A stretch of DNA of 64,000 nucleotides from Epinephelus fuscoguttatus (lineage: Eukaryota > Chordata > Actinopteri > Perciformes > Serranidae): contig NC_064757.1 of the NCBI RefSeq assembly GCF_011397635.1, positions 27,600,339 through 27,664,338 on the forward strand, in the 5' to 3' direction. Positions within the stretch are counted from its first letter, which is position 1; every line of letters begins with the position of its first letter. The notes beneath the pieces were generated by a model. The model was not told the DNA's origin, searched no databases, and saw nothing but the letters and a program-made list of their open reading frames with translations. Below are positions 26,801-39,000 of the stretch, one piece after another. The translations under genes and the position numbers were made by a program.

Positions 26801-29309
26801 GAAACAATCCTGACAAGTTGTCATAACGTAGCAACAGCATTTTGTGATTCTTTTTTTAAAAGTTTGTATTTGTTTCTGATTACATGCAGGTCAACCCAAA
26901 TTAAAACCTACTCGTGGGATAATGCACAGGTGGTGCTGGCTGGCAATAAGTGTGATATGGAAGAGGAGAGAGTGGTCTCGGTGGACAGTGGCAGACTGCT
27001 GGCAGAACAGTTGGGTAAGTCTTGGAGCAACATTCAGCCCTTAATGCCTTCTGGGATGTTAACAAAAATACTGCTACGCCCTGTACAAAGGTGCCTGAAT
27101 ATTACTGCAGGCTCTGGAGGCCCTTCCCTCCTTTCACAGTACGCCATGGCAATATTAATTCAGGACTCCCTGTCAATGGACAGCGACAAATGGTACATGG
27201 AGTGCTCTCCCTAATCAGTAAGCAGAATATGAAACTCATCAATGTCAGACAGTACGTCAACAATAAGTCTAGACAAAGCTGGGTTATCAACCAAGTAGGC
27301 CTTTGTGCACAGTGGCATCACGAGGAGATCAGTCTTTTTGATTAAAGTATTTCGGAACACTGGGTTGTCTATGCAGTAGAAGGACACAGATACTTTTTCA
27401 AGGTGCTACATGACCAGGGAAAACAGAGATAAAGGGCTGTGGCAAGAGGTAGAGAACCTACAACTACCAGAATGCACTGCGCCACACAGGATCAAAAAAT
27501 GCTGGTGGGTGATGTAATGTGAGCATGTCCATTTTGACACAGGAAACAATATGGCACCTGGCTGGAGACAAACAGTGTTGTAGTACAGTTAAACAGTAAG
27601 CTAAAATATGTTTCTGTAAACATTTTAGGCAAGAAAAAGGCAACGCAGTTACAGAATTTTGGTACATTTTAGATCAACACTGCTTACTTTTCCATTTAAT
27701 CTCAGTTTTTTCAGCCTCTATTTTTACACCACATGAAATGGTGCCCACTTCCTGTTGACAAATTCTCATATTACAGCCAAATAGTGCACTAAAATGTGCT
27801 TATGATATTTTAGATGAGAAAAAGACAATACAGTAGCGTAATCTTGGTTTATATCAGCACTGCTGTTTTTCCATTTGATCTGAGTTTTTCCAGCCACTGT
27901 TTTTACAACACAGGACATGGCACCCACTTCCTGTTGACATATTGTCAGATTACAGCCAAATAGTGCACTAAAGTATGTTTCTGAAGGCATTTTTAAGTGA
28001 GAAAAAGGCAATACAGAAACATAATCTTGGTTAATATTTGATCAGTACTGCTTAGCTTGCCATTTGATTTGCCATTTGAGTTTGAGAGAGACAGAGATAG
28101 GAGCAGGTGTCTCTCTCTCGATCAACTACTGCACTGTTTGTGTCTGTGGTGGCAGCACAGACTGTATAAGTGGCAGGCATAAGAAAATGTGGAAGTACAG
28201 TCTGTAGTTCAAGCAATAATCCCAGAGCCAGCAAAAATCTGGCAGATTTGAGCTGAGAGATGAGCAGGGAGATCTGGGTGCTGGTAAGACAGAGGGAAGT
28301 TTATCAGAGTAAAAAATAGCAGCGTGCATGCTCCAAAATCTGAAATAATGTGTCGAGTGCTCGGTTGTGGATCCAAAACAAATAGAACACCAGTCCCGAC
28401 AGATAAGATTACTTATTTAATGTGGGAAAAACAAACAGAAAAGAGCCTGTCTCAGCTACAAAGCCATCATCTATGATGACAGGATGATGGCTATGTAGCT
28501 GATACGCCTTAATTTCGATTTGTTTCTTCCACATTAAATAAGTAAATTTAACACAGTTCATTTACACATACCACCCACATTGTTATGATACATTGCTGGT
28601 AAAGTATCCCTTTAAAAACCTGCAAACATCACAAGCAATGAACCAGTATAAAACTGGTATAAAACCAACTGTTGTCTTATTTCTCCTGGTCGTCTTTGCA
28701 TGATTGTGTCTTAAAAATCCACAGCCTGAAGAACGTCATCCTCACAGGACATTAGGTGGCTCAGTCTGCTTTGATTTGAGGAAGTGCGAAATGCTAATAT
28801 ACTTTAGTTTAGGGTTGAGACACTACAGTGCGCTAGTCATCAGCTATGCATGGGAAACCTCTGTGACTTCCCTGGCACAATATGGTTCATGGTGGTGGTT
28901 CAAATATATAATATTATAATTGTTGCTGATCTTTTAATAATTAAGCCAATGTCTTGTGAGGCGCCAAGAGGGCCCAGGACTTAGGCTTGCACATTAAGGC
29001 AACATTGACTACATAGAAGCAGCTTTGTTTTTAATAACTGTCAAAGCTTTTCCTATGGTATGGTTGTTGTCTTAGTCAGCTGTCTCTTCCTGTTCTCATG
29101 TTTCTCCCTCTTCCCAAGGTTTTGAATTCTTTGAGACCAGCGCCAAGGATAACATCAACGTGAAGCAGACCTTTGAACGTCTCGTCGACCTAATTTGCGA
29201 CAAGATGTCTGAGAGCTTGGACACAGATCCGGCCATCACTACGGGAGCCCCCACTGCCAAACTCACGGACAGCGCTCCGCCCCTCCAGCAGCCTGGATGC
29301 AACTGTTAG
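18591..29309 (+). CDS. rab3c: Rab3C synaptic-vesicle small GTPase, 5 coding exons
   Basis: Regulates Ca2+-triggered vesicle exocytosis by cycling between GTP- and GDP-bound states. Exons: 18591-18608, 20231-20455, 23868-23986, 26890-27014, 29119-29309; 678 nt, 225 aa (human RAB3C is 227). The P-loop GNSSVGKT is at 34-41, switch II DTAGQE at 82-87, the base-recognition NKCD at 140-143 and SAKD in the last exon. The C-terminal CNC (CxC) is the double geranylgeranylation site. The six-codon first exon (MDLYGK, phase 0, donor GTAAGA) mirrors the human gene, where a short first exon precedes a second in-frame Met; that Met is the first codon of the second exon here. An isoform starting at 20231 (219 aa) is possible. 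Rab3C rather than Rab3A, B or D is chosen from the tail sequence and the pde4d linkage. Confidence 0.92.
18780..19205 (+). promoter_or_regulatory. rab3c: CpG-rich block with full CRE and candidate alternative rab3c first exon
   Basis: The start of intron 1 is CpG-dense, holds a perfect TGACGTCA at 18933-18940 and a REST/RE1 left half-site GGTGCTGAA at 19051-19059, and ends in a possible donor AACAG|GTTTGT near 19,205. A noncoding first exon splicing to 20231 would give the shorter protein. The open frame at 18,809-19,138 is not considered real. Confidence 0.35.
20456..23867 (+). other. rab3c: rab3c intron 2
   Basis: 3.4 kb of mostly unique-looking sequence with no recognisable transposon and no extra exon. 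It ends in a TG repeat at the acceptor. Confidence 0.6.
23837..23865 (+). repeat. (TG)n microsatellite forming the splice acceptor tract
   Basis: About 14.5 uninterrupted TG units run directly into the AG (23866-23867) of the acceptor for the rab3c exon at 23868. No conventional pyrimidine tract lies between them. Confidence 0.9.
23987..26889 (+). other. rab3c: rab3c intron 3
   Basis: 2.9 kb without a coding exon. It contains a perfect RFX X-box palindrome (25,513-25,528) and simple T- and CT-rich runs near 25,390 and 25,940. Confidence 0.55.
25513..25528. promoter_or_regulatory. RFX X-box palindrome
   Basis: GGTTGCCATGGCAACC is a perfect 16-bp palindrome matching the RFX consensus GTTGCC-N2-GGCAAC, located within a rab3c intron. 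Confidence 0.5.
27530..28078. repeat. Tandem repeat, about 180-188 bp unit, three copies
   Basis: The landmark CCAAATAGTGCACTAAA recurs at about 27,778 and 27,957, and a diverged copy (GCTAAAATATGTTTCTG) at about 27,600. The words GAGAAAAAGRCAATACAG and CCCACTTCCTGTTGACA recur at the same spacing. Confidence 0.75.
28411..28543. repeat. Long imperfect hairpin
   Basis: The outer arms ACTTATTTAATGTGG and CCACATTAAATAAGT are exact complements. The inner arms CAGCTACAAAGCCATCATC and GATGATGGCTATGTAGCTG pair with one mismatch. The loop is about 7 nt and the total span 133 bp. Confidence 0.75.
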
Positions 29310-30699
29310 TGACTGATGTCAGGAAGCAAAGGGAGGGCGGCGCAGATCCCGTAAGGTGGTAGAGTGTGCAGAGTTTTGTTCTCCCTTATCACTCCTGCTA
29401 GTGCTGCTTCCTCTGGACTACAGTTCAAACCCTGTTTAGTAGTAGAATTACAAAATGCCGTCGTATTATCTCTCAACTTTATCACCTTATATCAAGAGCA
29501 AATAACCAGACAAGCAGACATGGCTATTGTACGATGTGTAACACTACAGGATATCTAGAATATAGAGACACCATATTCTCATGTTTCAGCTAGTTAGTAT
29601 GGTCATAAACCAAGATAAGGCTGGAAATAGTCCATAGTCATGATGTACAGTTAACCCTTAAGACCTTTAAAAATCTTTAAGACCTAGAATAATTATAAAA
29701 TGAGGGATAGAGTCAGTGAGTGCTTTATTTTTTATTTTTTGTACAGTATGTATTTTCCTTTTATAGGATTATTTGGTCTCCTAAAGCTGCCAAATCTATG
29801 ATTTAGTGCACTATAGGATGTAGCGGCTTTTCTTTTTTTTGTTGTAATGAGTGTGTGTGGCTGTTGTGTGACTGTACAGTAAGTGCGAGTGGGGTTGCAT
29901 GAGTGTGAGTTACAGATGAGTGCAACTTTGTCATCTAAAAAAAAAATCATCTACCTTGGATAAAAAAGTGGCCTTTTAGCATCTCCAACACGGCCTCTGT
30001 AAGTTCCTCTGTCATGCTTACTTTTGGAATGAATCCAGTATGTATAATGTTGATGTGATTCCACGTTTTTGGTGTCTGTAGATGTGCGATTTCTCTGATA
30101 AGTATATCTGTAAATCTTAAAAGCAACTATTTCTCTGTGCTTAGCCTCTAAGACGACCCTTTATAGTTTGATGCGATGAGCATGCTGCCAAAAAGAGTCA
30201 ATCATATGTGCTTTTTTTTAATCTAAAAGACAGATCCTAAACGTCCTTAACTCCATATGATAGCAGTGATCCAGCATTTCATTAAATGAACATCAAACAC
30301 TGACAAGGCACAGTACAGTGTATGATACACAACCTGATCAGCTCTGGCATGGAATAAACAGCCATATATATAAAAAATTATTTAATTCAGCATGCGAAAA
30401 TTTCATGTTTGTGCGATTAAATTAAGTCCATATTGAAAGAAAAATCTTAGTAAACTGCTTAGAAGACATTATAGACATACAGTAGTTTAAAATGGGAATG
30501 CAGATATGGAAGCAAATAAAAGACATACGTATTTGAGTCACTGAAAACTTGAAAACGTGAATTGATAGCATTGAAATATCTTTGCTTTGAAAAACATGTA
30601 TCTGAATTTATTTGTCCCTTAATTCCCCCTTTTGGGATTAAAATGTAAAAGAGTCTTGATTTGTGATTTTGAAAACCAAATTTGGTTTATTTTTCAATG

Positions 30700-30850
30700 T
30701 TCACTAATTCAGACTCAAAAATTCAAGTTTCAGAATTTCAGAATTTGACTGGTCAAATTCAGATCCAAAAATTCAAGTTTCAGAATTTCAAATTTCAGAA
30801 TTTGACTGAGCAAATTCAGATCCAAAAATTCAAGTTGAAAAATATCCATA
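30700..30850. repeat. AT-rich short tandem repeat
   Basis: Nearly three copies of a unit built on CAGATCCAAAAATTCAAGTT and TCAGAATTTGACTG, period about 48-60 bp with indels. It lies in the probable rab3c 3' UTR. Confidence 0.7.
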
Positions 30851-31938
30851 GCAATTTTGGGGTACCTTGGTCAGGAGGTATTTGGTCAGCCTTCAAACCA
30901 ATGAAAATTCAATTTTAAATCAATTAATTTTATATTTCAGTTTTAAACAGATTAATTACATGGTTTTTAAAGTAAAGAATTTTAATGCTATAAATTTATG
31001 TTTTTTTTTATTTCAAAATTAAGTATTTACTTGCTGTTAAAATTCAGATACTTGTGTCTCTTATTTGTTTCTGTATGCAAACATTAACAGTGCTGTAGTG
31101 GTCTTAAGAATAACTTAAGTCCAGGTAGTATAAAAGTTGTAGCTTATTTTCAAAATAAAATCCAGAAAGCCTTTCAGTTCTGCAACCCATAGAGAAAAAG
31201 TGTGCCAAAACATTACAGTTTCTTTAGCATCGTCAGTTGTTTGTTGCATAGTTGAATAAAAACCTCCAGAAAATTGCATGAAGCCAGTCCTGACTTATCT
31301 ATGTAGATTTATATAATAAGATAGTGTATATATAGCACTCTGTGTTACAGATTTAGAAGCATTGTCATAGCACTTGCTGTGAGATGCAATGGGCCAATAA
31401 GTGCAATATTTTATGAATGAAACCCTGTACATAGTTTCTCCTGTCCTCGAGTACTACAACTCTATCTGCAGTATGTGAGTGAATGTTTGGCTCTGAAACT
31501 GATGTACAATCTCCAACAACAAAAAAGAAAGAAAAGAAAAGTGAGAGCGTGCTTCATTCAGTAACTGCAGCCACTGAATGTGTGATTTGGTGTGTGTGAA
31601 TGTGTGTGTACCTGCCATACTGAACAGACAAATAATATAGTGTATTGTTTGTGTATACCTTTTGTACAAATGTATTCACGTACTCTATGCTGTTCCTGCT
31701 AACTGTGTTGGGTGTTGATTGATCGTGTATTATCATGTCAAAATGCAGTGTTATTGTGAAAGATAGTCAGGGAGGTAACTTAGTCCATGCCATAATATGC
31801 CATACTGTTGTAATTCCAAGAAGAAGGGATACACATTAACTAGTTCAGAGACCCTGCGCATATGTGTGTACACGTGCTTTGTGCGTGTGCATCTGTGTAC
31901 GTGTGTGTGATATTATAATTTTATGCTAATAGCCATGA

Positions 31939-31944
31939 AATAAA
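31939..31944 (+). terminator. rab3c: Candidate rab3c distal polyadenylation signal
   Basis: AATAAA in the context CATGAAATAAATTATTG, about 2.6 kb past the stop. It is the last good signal before repeat-rich intergenic DNA. Confidence 0.4.
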
Positions 31945-32523
31945 TTATTGTACTGATCTCCAGTCAAAATTCATTTAATAGAGGAATAGTTATGTGGCGA
32001 TGCCCAAACACTGACACTCTGGTTGAATCTCATTTTAGAACACTTTACATATAAAACTGAATATATTTGTTTCTCAGAGTGCAAGCAAAGTTAAGAAGTA
32101 TGTTTTTGAGATTATAGGAAATAAATCAAATTCTATCAGTGGGTCTCTGTGTTCTCTCTCGCTTGCCGCTGACTGCACAGAAGCATGATGGAGGGATTGG
32201 GCGGCTGCTGCCCTCTAACCCGGACCTGCTGTCTCTGATCTGGTGATGCAGCACAGACGCTTTGTTTTATTTCTAGTCAACGTACACCACCTAGTGTTGG
32301 AACGCTATGCCTGCATTGAGATCTGAGATGTTGCTGATGGTGATGATGGATATGGAGCATTTGACATTATAATGTATGGTGGTCAATCGCTTATATTTTA
32401 TGCTACTTTATATTTCTCTTTCACCACATTTTAGAGGCAGATACTAGACTTTTTACTCCTAAATTTATTTGACAGTTATATATATTGAGCTACTTTGCAG
32501 ATTAAGATTATACTTGCAATTAA

Positions 32524-33251
32524 AGTAGCCATGTGCAGGATTTAATGGCAGGATTGCAGATTACAACCAGCTGAAACTTTTCACGGTTAGAATTCCTTCA
32601 CTGTTTATTGTTCAAGAGGTTTTTAACAGGAGCCGAATTATCCACGGAGGTCTCTTCTTCTCCAAAACAAATGGACTCAGTGATTAAAATGTGTAGAAAC
32701 ACTGGATAAAGCAGTTTCAGTTTATAAATCTGTGTTTTTTCTATGCTGTTTGGCTTGTCGAAGATGCTGCGTGTGCTCACCTTTTTTCTCTGATAGCTTA
32801 AGATCCAGAGGTTCAAGAGGTTTTCACCGGAAGCTGAGTTGTATGCAGAAGTCTACTCCTCTCCACAACAACAAACCTGGTGATTTAAATCAGGGAAAAC
32901 ACTGAATAAAGCAGTTGCAAGTTTTACAAAAAACATTGTCTTTCACATGCTCTCATCACGTAGAAGCTGCAAACTACAGTGGTGGACGTGAAAACATGAA
33001 AATGTGAATACACAAAAGGCCCTATCTAGAGCCAGTGTTTGGCTTGTCTGTTCCGGGCTGCCGTAGAAACACAGTTGTAATCTCCATAAACAAGGACTAG
33101 TTCTTTAAGTAGATATATATGGTTCATTCTAAGGTAATGGAAACACTACAATATTTATTTTCAGGTAATTATACACTTAAGAAAACATAGGCCTACCTAT
33201 TATTTGATAATATATTTCTGCCAATATAGCCCACTAAATCCTACACACCAG
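32524..33251. mobile_element. TTAA-type element, GTGTAGGATTTAG family, diverged copy
   Basis: A TTAA lies at 32,520-32,523. The left end reads GTGCAGGATTTAATGGCAGG and the right end CCCACTAAATCCTACACAC. The inside carries the block TTCA(A/G)GAGGTTTT...GAATTATCCAC...GAATAAAGCAGTT about twice, against about four times in the copy at 38,080-39,232. Confidence 0.65.
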
Positions 33252-34239
33252 AGGCTGTATTCACAAATCTAGCCTAAATACATTTAGTAAAGGAGTCCTA
33301 GCTTCAGAGTGATTTAGGAAAGTTCACAGGGCAACTCTGAGCAAGGAAGAGAGAGACATTTACCTCAGTGAGGAGGTGTGGTTGGCCCCGTTGCTGGGTG
33401 TGATGCTTTCTTTTGACAGATGTGATTGGTTGTCACAGACATGTTCTTTAGTGAGCCTGCAAGGCGTGGACACCCAGTGGAAATGAAATGAACTGCTGAC
33501 TGTGAAAGTGTTAATGTGATCACTCTGCTGATGGAAGGCTGAGACAGACCCAAGTCATCACCGCTGCACTGTTATATTTCTGGTGTTATAGGTGGAAAAT
33601 GTTTGCGTACTCCTAAACACAAATATTATCCCTGCATAATTATATCTGTAGCATTTCATTTATTCACTGTCATCCAGTGTTTGGAGATAATTTCTCGTCT
33701 TTCCACTATTTTTCCCCTCTTAAAACTCCTCCCTGCTCCTGACGGTTTTTCACCTTAGGAGTTCTTTACAATACGCCCCCAAACCTTTAACTGATATACA
33801 TTAAACTACCCAACAGCACATGTAAAATAGTTACAGTTCACCTCAGCAACTTAATTAAATTTGCTACTTACATGTTGATGCATTACTAATGATTATTTGG
33901 CTGTACGTGTACCTGTGCTGTTGTTCCTTGTTCCTCTCCTGCAGCTCCTCTCAGGTGTGCTGCATTGCCTAACGAGGTGCACCTGGCCTGGGAAGGAGGT
34001 GCTTCAGAGCTTCCTTACCAGCAGCAGAGGTGAGAGGCACCTGCTGTGGGGACTGCTGGTCATGCTGCCTCTCAGCTTGGGACTTTATTGTCTTGTTTGT
34101 GTGTCTCATGTTAATAAATCCAATGATTTGATTGTTTTAAAGGTGTCTTCTGTAGTTTATTTAGGTCAGCCCATAACACCAAGGGTGAAATTTAACAATG
34201 TTCATTTGCTTTCTTTGGTATTTTATTTATATGCTACTT

Positions 34240-34740
34240 TTTTTCTTAAGGCTACTTACTGGTCTGGGGCCTAAATACACTTATGATTTACTTGTACAAA
34301 AAGAAGCATCCAGACCCCTCAGGTTATCTGAGACAGATTTACTCAACGTTCTCAACATCAGAACCAAGCAAGGTGAAGCAACTTTTAGTTTATATGCTCC
34401 CCACCTGTGAAACAAGCTCTCTGAATACCTGAAGTCTGCTAAAACTGCTAACTCATTCAAACCAGGGCGTAAAACATTATTTTTCACCGTGGCTTTCCAA
34501 AATCAAATCTCTTTCTTTAATCTATAACTACTGCATTTATTTATTTGCTTGCTTTTACTTGTTCAACTGTCATTTAATGATTTTGTTTTTCTTTCTCTTT
34601 ATCACTTTTTACCCCAATTTATTTATTCATTGTCTTCAGAATGCAATTTTATTGTTTTTCTAATGTATTAGATTTTATGTTTATCTATGCCCCTGTAAAG
34701 CATTGTCTTGTGTCTGTATAGTGCTATAAATAAACTCACC
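34240..34740 (+). mobile_element. 3' remnant of a non-LTR retrotransposon
   Basis: The translation around 34,270-34,480 resembles the C-terminal end of L2/Rex-type reverse transcriptase ORFs: a LRLSE...GEATFSLYAPHLWNKL-like stretch broken by a stop, then FKPGRKTLFF. It is followed by a typical 3' tail, GTAAAGCATTGTCTTG and AGTGCTATAAATAAA. It is truncated at its 5' end and inactive. Confidence 0.6.
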
Positions 34741-36009
34741 TTGCATTGCCTTGTCTAAAATCCTTGAGTACCACTGCAGGACCTTTACTTGTCAATGAGT
34801 ATTTTTACATTGCTGCATGGCTCCTTTGGCTAAGTAAAGGATCTGAATACTGTTGTCTCAGACTGTATAAACAAATGTAGCAGATTTATGCACCAAAGTG
34901 TATATGCAAACCTGTATAACCTACTGTTGCGAAACAAACAGGTCAAAGAAGGATTTATTGATCATTTCCTGACTGGTGCTGTTACATCAGATGTAACATA
35001 TCCCTTTATGTCTATATTGCACTTTGATATGATACTGTGATATCCACAACTTACTTTAAAAAAATAAAATAGTAGCATACATGTACAACAGCTGTAGATA
35101 TACAAAGGGAATGTAACAATGTATGCTGATCACAGCCTTTTCTTCCTGATCAGGGCTGCAGTGAAAGCTGTTCACTGAGATGAACAGCAGGTAACGCTGT
35201 TTAGTTAGGATGACTGACAGACCTGAAGCCATGCTGACTCAGACACAGATATTATCACCCAGAGACAGACAGTGAGCAATGACTGTAACTGTTCACAGAT
35301 TTAACAAGTATATGCAGAAAAGAGAAAATAAAAAATGTACAACAATATGTTGGTTAAATGTTTAACTGTAATTCAGGAGGTGTTAGTTGTTGAGAACAGA
35401 TGAATGGAAGTTAGTGGTGGTGAAGGTGGACAAGGATGTACTGAAGATCGGGCAGAGGGAGACACAGTGTGGGGGTTGTTCCGCCCAAGCTGATTACAGG
35501 CCCCCCAGACAGTACCTAGAATGAGACATGGGAGAGGTATGCACCAGATTGAACAGGAAGAGATGAGGTGAGAAGGATGAGGGGATGAAGGGATGTTGGT
35601 AGGGATGAGGATGATGGATGAACGGAAGGGACAAACAGAGCAGGATGGGTTAACCAGGTATAAGTAGGCTTGGAAGGTAATTGGAAGTGTGGTTGAGGCG
35701 TGGCCCTGCTCCTGAACCTTGGTTACTTTATTTAATATCAATCTCTGTGAGGTGCTGTATAAAGACACAGAGTATATCTAGAGCAGAAAAACTACAGAAC
35801 ACACTTACTGGACTAGGTGCGAGACATGTCTCACACCCAAAGCGGTCTGTGAGGGGGCTGCTGAATGCCAAATATAGAAAGTGCATTTACGATTTTTAAA
35901 CTATCCTCTCAGGCTGTCATCTCTTTTATCAGTGAATCTCATGCACAGTGACCACGTATAACCCTCTGAAACAATGACCACAAGGAACCAGCGAGTAGGC
36001 AGAATCAAC

Positions 36010-39000
36010 CCATGCTTTTATTTAATCCATTGCATATAAAAACTTTTTTTTTCATTCTTTTTATTTGTTTTTTACATAAAGTTGTATGATCTACAGTGCT
36101 ATCCAATAGACTGCAATTAACAAGGAATCCATTAAAATAACATTTTAATTGTCCTGTGAAACTTCCAGACAAGTTGGCATTCTAAAGACATAACCCAAAA
36201 AATAATTGTCCTGAAGACCTTTTTTTAAGTTACAGTTTGTGTTTTCCTTTCATACCATAAAAAATAGAACACATAATGAGAAAAGAACCCACTGTTTCCA
36301 TTGGTCCAGGGCTGTTTAGAATCTACAGTATGTGTGTCAAAATAAGAGTCCCCGTTTCGGGACAATGATGCACTCACCCGATACCCCTGTCCCCGCCCAC
36401 CCCAACCCGCCCTTCACAACAGAAATATACTAAACCCTTCTCCTGTCCAGGCAGAAAGATGTCAGTGGTTTTGGATATTGCAAGTAATGTGAGTGGAAGT
36501 GTGGGCCGAGCATAGATAAGCAACACACCGTCAGTGTTTCAGCCATAATTAATGCAGCAGTGGCTGAACATGCAGATGTGTCTCAAAGCCTCTGTGCTTC
36601 GTAGGCTGTGGTTGAGCAGCAACCGCACGCTCCTGTTGTGCCCCATTCAGTGTTTGCAGCTGTGATACAACCACTTGGATGCAGACGACGCTGCAGTTAA
36701 GCAAAAGTACTCCATTATCGTTTACATCTGCTGGTTTTGTCACATCTTTGAGTGTAGTGGCGGGGCGTGAGGAAAGTGCAAGTTGTCCCGACCACGTCTA
36801 CAGCAAATACGACTCTTGGACATCCGGCTATAGGCCACACATCACTCAAGTAGTACATCTATGACTCGTGGTTGACCTGAATCCCTGCAAGCTTCTGCAC
36901 TGACCACATTATTTTCTACCCAGAGCCGCTTCTTTTTTTTTTCTTAATAGAGCAATTTGTGTTTGGCTGTGACAGTAAAAGGCAACATTTTTCAAATTCA
37001 CAACAGGAGATCAGGCCAACCCGAGCCAAAAGATTCACTAATGCAGCAAAAGAGAACTAGAAAATAAAACAAAAATCAAAAAGGCTAAAGGAAATGACAT
37101 GCGTTGAATTTAAGGCACAGCCCATGGGCCAAGGAACAGTTTCTTTTTAAAAAACAATTTGGCTTTCCCCCTCTCTTCACTGAGCTAGTTCTCAGATAAG
37201 CAACATGTCGATGGATCATTTTTACACTGAAGCTCATGTGTAATAAACATTCTCTCAACAAGAGGTACGTAATACAGCCACACCATCACCAAAAGGGATG
37301 ATAAGAATCAACCATTTACAACAAACGGCATTATGATAGTAATAACATTAATAATTATATATTATATACAGCACAATAAATATATGTTTGTAAACAGCGA
37401 TAAAACCAGAAATTTTTATTACAGGTAAGGGCATTGGGTGAGGATGAAAAATAGAGAGAGAGAGAGAGAAAAATGTTGGCACTAAATGAAAGATTAAATA
37501 AAGTGTTTTGAAATGACACATAATTAACACAAGCACTCGTTTTTTTAAAAAAAGCAATGTGCAGTATTTCAAGTGTGTTTTTTTTTTCATTTGTTGATTT
37601 TCTATATTTTATGTACACAGAGAGAGGAGAAAAAAAGTATATTTGGGTATTGTAACTGCCAAGCCTGTACTGTGGTCTATGCTACAGTTAAATATTTACT
37701 GTACCACCTTTATATTGCAAAAAACGACTCAACAAATAGAAAAATATACCAATAAATAATAGCATCAGGTGTAAAGTGAAAAATGATAGAAACATGGAAA
37801 AAAGGAAGAGAGAGTCTTGGCCGAGGTGTAAGACAGCACTGTTCAAGCCTAAGTATTCATGAGTGAGTGTTTTGGCGAGTTTAAACATAGTAAAAATGTT
37901 TTAGTGGTGATATATGAATATATCAGTGCATTAGAGTATCTACGAAGAGGATAGTCTCATCTGATGACTATGCAACGGAGCTGATTGTCTTGTCAAAAAC
38001 AAAGACAGCAACTGGGTTTGATGTTGTGAAGGAGAAAGCAAACATTATTTTCATGAAAAATAAATTCATAACGTTTTAAGGAGCAGTGTGTAGGATTTAG
38101 TGCCATCTAGTGGTGGGGATTGCAGATCGCAACCAGCTGAAACTTCTCCCGTGTGCCAAGCATGAACTCCCGGTTAGGATACCATCAAGATTCATTGTTC
38201 AGGAAGTTTTTACTGGGAGATGAATTATCCACAGAGGTCTCTTCCTCCTCAAAATGAAAGCTCCAGGTAATAAAAGCTGGTAAAAAAAACATAAACATTA
38301 CAAATCAGTGTTTCTTCTATGCTGCTGAGCTTGTCACTAGCTAGCACCTGCTAATATGCGCTCATATTTCTGCCGTGACAACATGAGCATGGTTAGAAGT
38401 GTTTATTGTTCAGGAGGATTTAAACAGTAGCCGAATTATCGGCAGAGGTCCACTCCTTGCAAAAACAAATGGACTTGGTGATTTACACTGAATAAAGCAG
38501 TTTCAATTTATAAATCAGTGTTTTTTCAATGCTATTTGGCTTGTTGCAGATGCTATATGTGATCACCTTTTTTCTCTGATAATCTAAGATGCAAATGTTC
38601 AGGAGGTTTTTACCAAGAGCCAAATTATCCACAGAGGCCCCCTCCTCTCCAAAATAAATGGATCTGGTGATTAAAATCTGTAAGAACACTGAATAAAGCA
38701 GTTTCAATTTATAAATCAGTGTTTTTTCCCCACACTGTTTGGCTTGAAGAAGGTGCTATGCGTGATCACCTTTTTTCCCTGATAATTTAAGATCCAAACG
38801 TTCAGGAGGTTTTTACTGAGAGCCGAATTGTCCGCAGAGGTCTCCTCTTCTCCAAAACAAATGGACTTGGTGATTTAAACTGGTAAAAACACTGAATAAA
38901 GCAGTTTCACATTAAAAAAAGTGTTTTTCTGCTGCTGTTCGGCCTGTCGCAGAGGTGCTGCTAACTACAGTGGCTGACGTGGAAATGCAAAAATGTAAAA

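Larger units (their letters stand above)
27015..29118 (+). other. rab3c: rab3c intron 4 with satellite and hairpin
   Basis: No coding exon. It holds a three-copy tandem repeat (27,530-28,078) and a long imperfect hairpin (28,411-28,543). Confidence 0.55.
29310..31944 (+). other. rab3c: rab3c 3' untranslated region (probable)
   Basis: AT-rich, non-coding sequence follows the stop. The strongest late signal is AATAAA at 31,939-31,944, which would give a 2.6-kb 3' UTR, reasonable for a neuronal Rab gene. Earlier AATAAA signals exist, so shorter forms are possible. Confidence 0.45.
31950..36000. other. rab3c-pde4d intergenic region (convergent genes)
   Basis: Repeat-rich and without a supported gene. 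It contains a TTAA-type element (32,524-33,251), a non-LTR tail (34,240-34,740) and unassigned sequence at 35,380-35,700. The plus-strand frame at 33,897-34,274 has hydrophobic runs but no recognisable family. Confidence 0.5.

Noticed and set aside
33897-34274. 125-aa hydrophobic plus-strand frame
   Set aside because: Directly precedes and overlaps a decayed non-LTR tail; likely repeat-derived.
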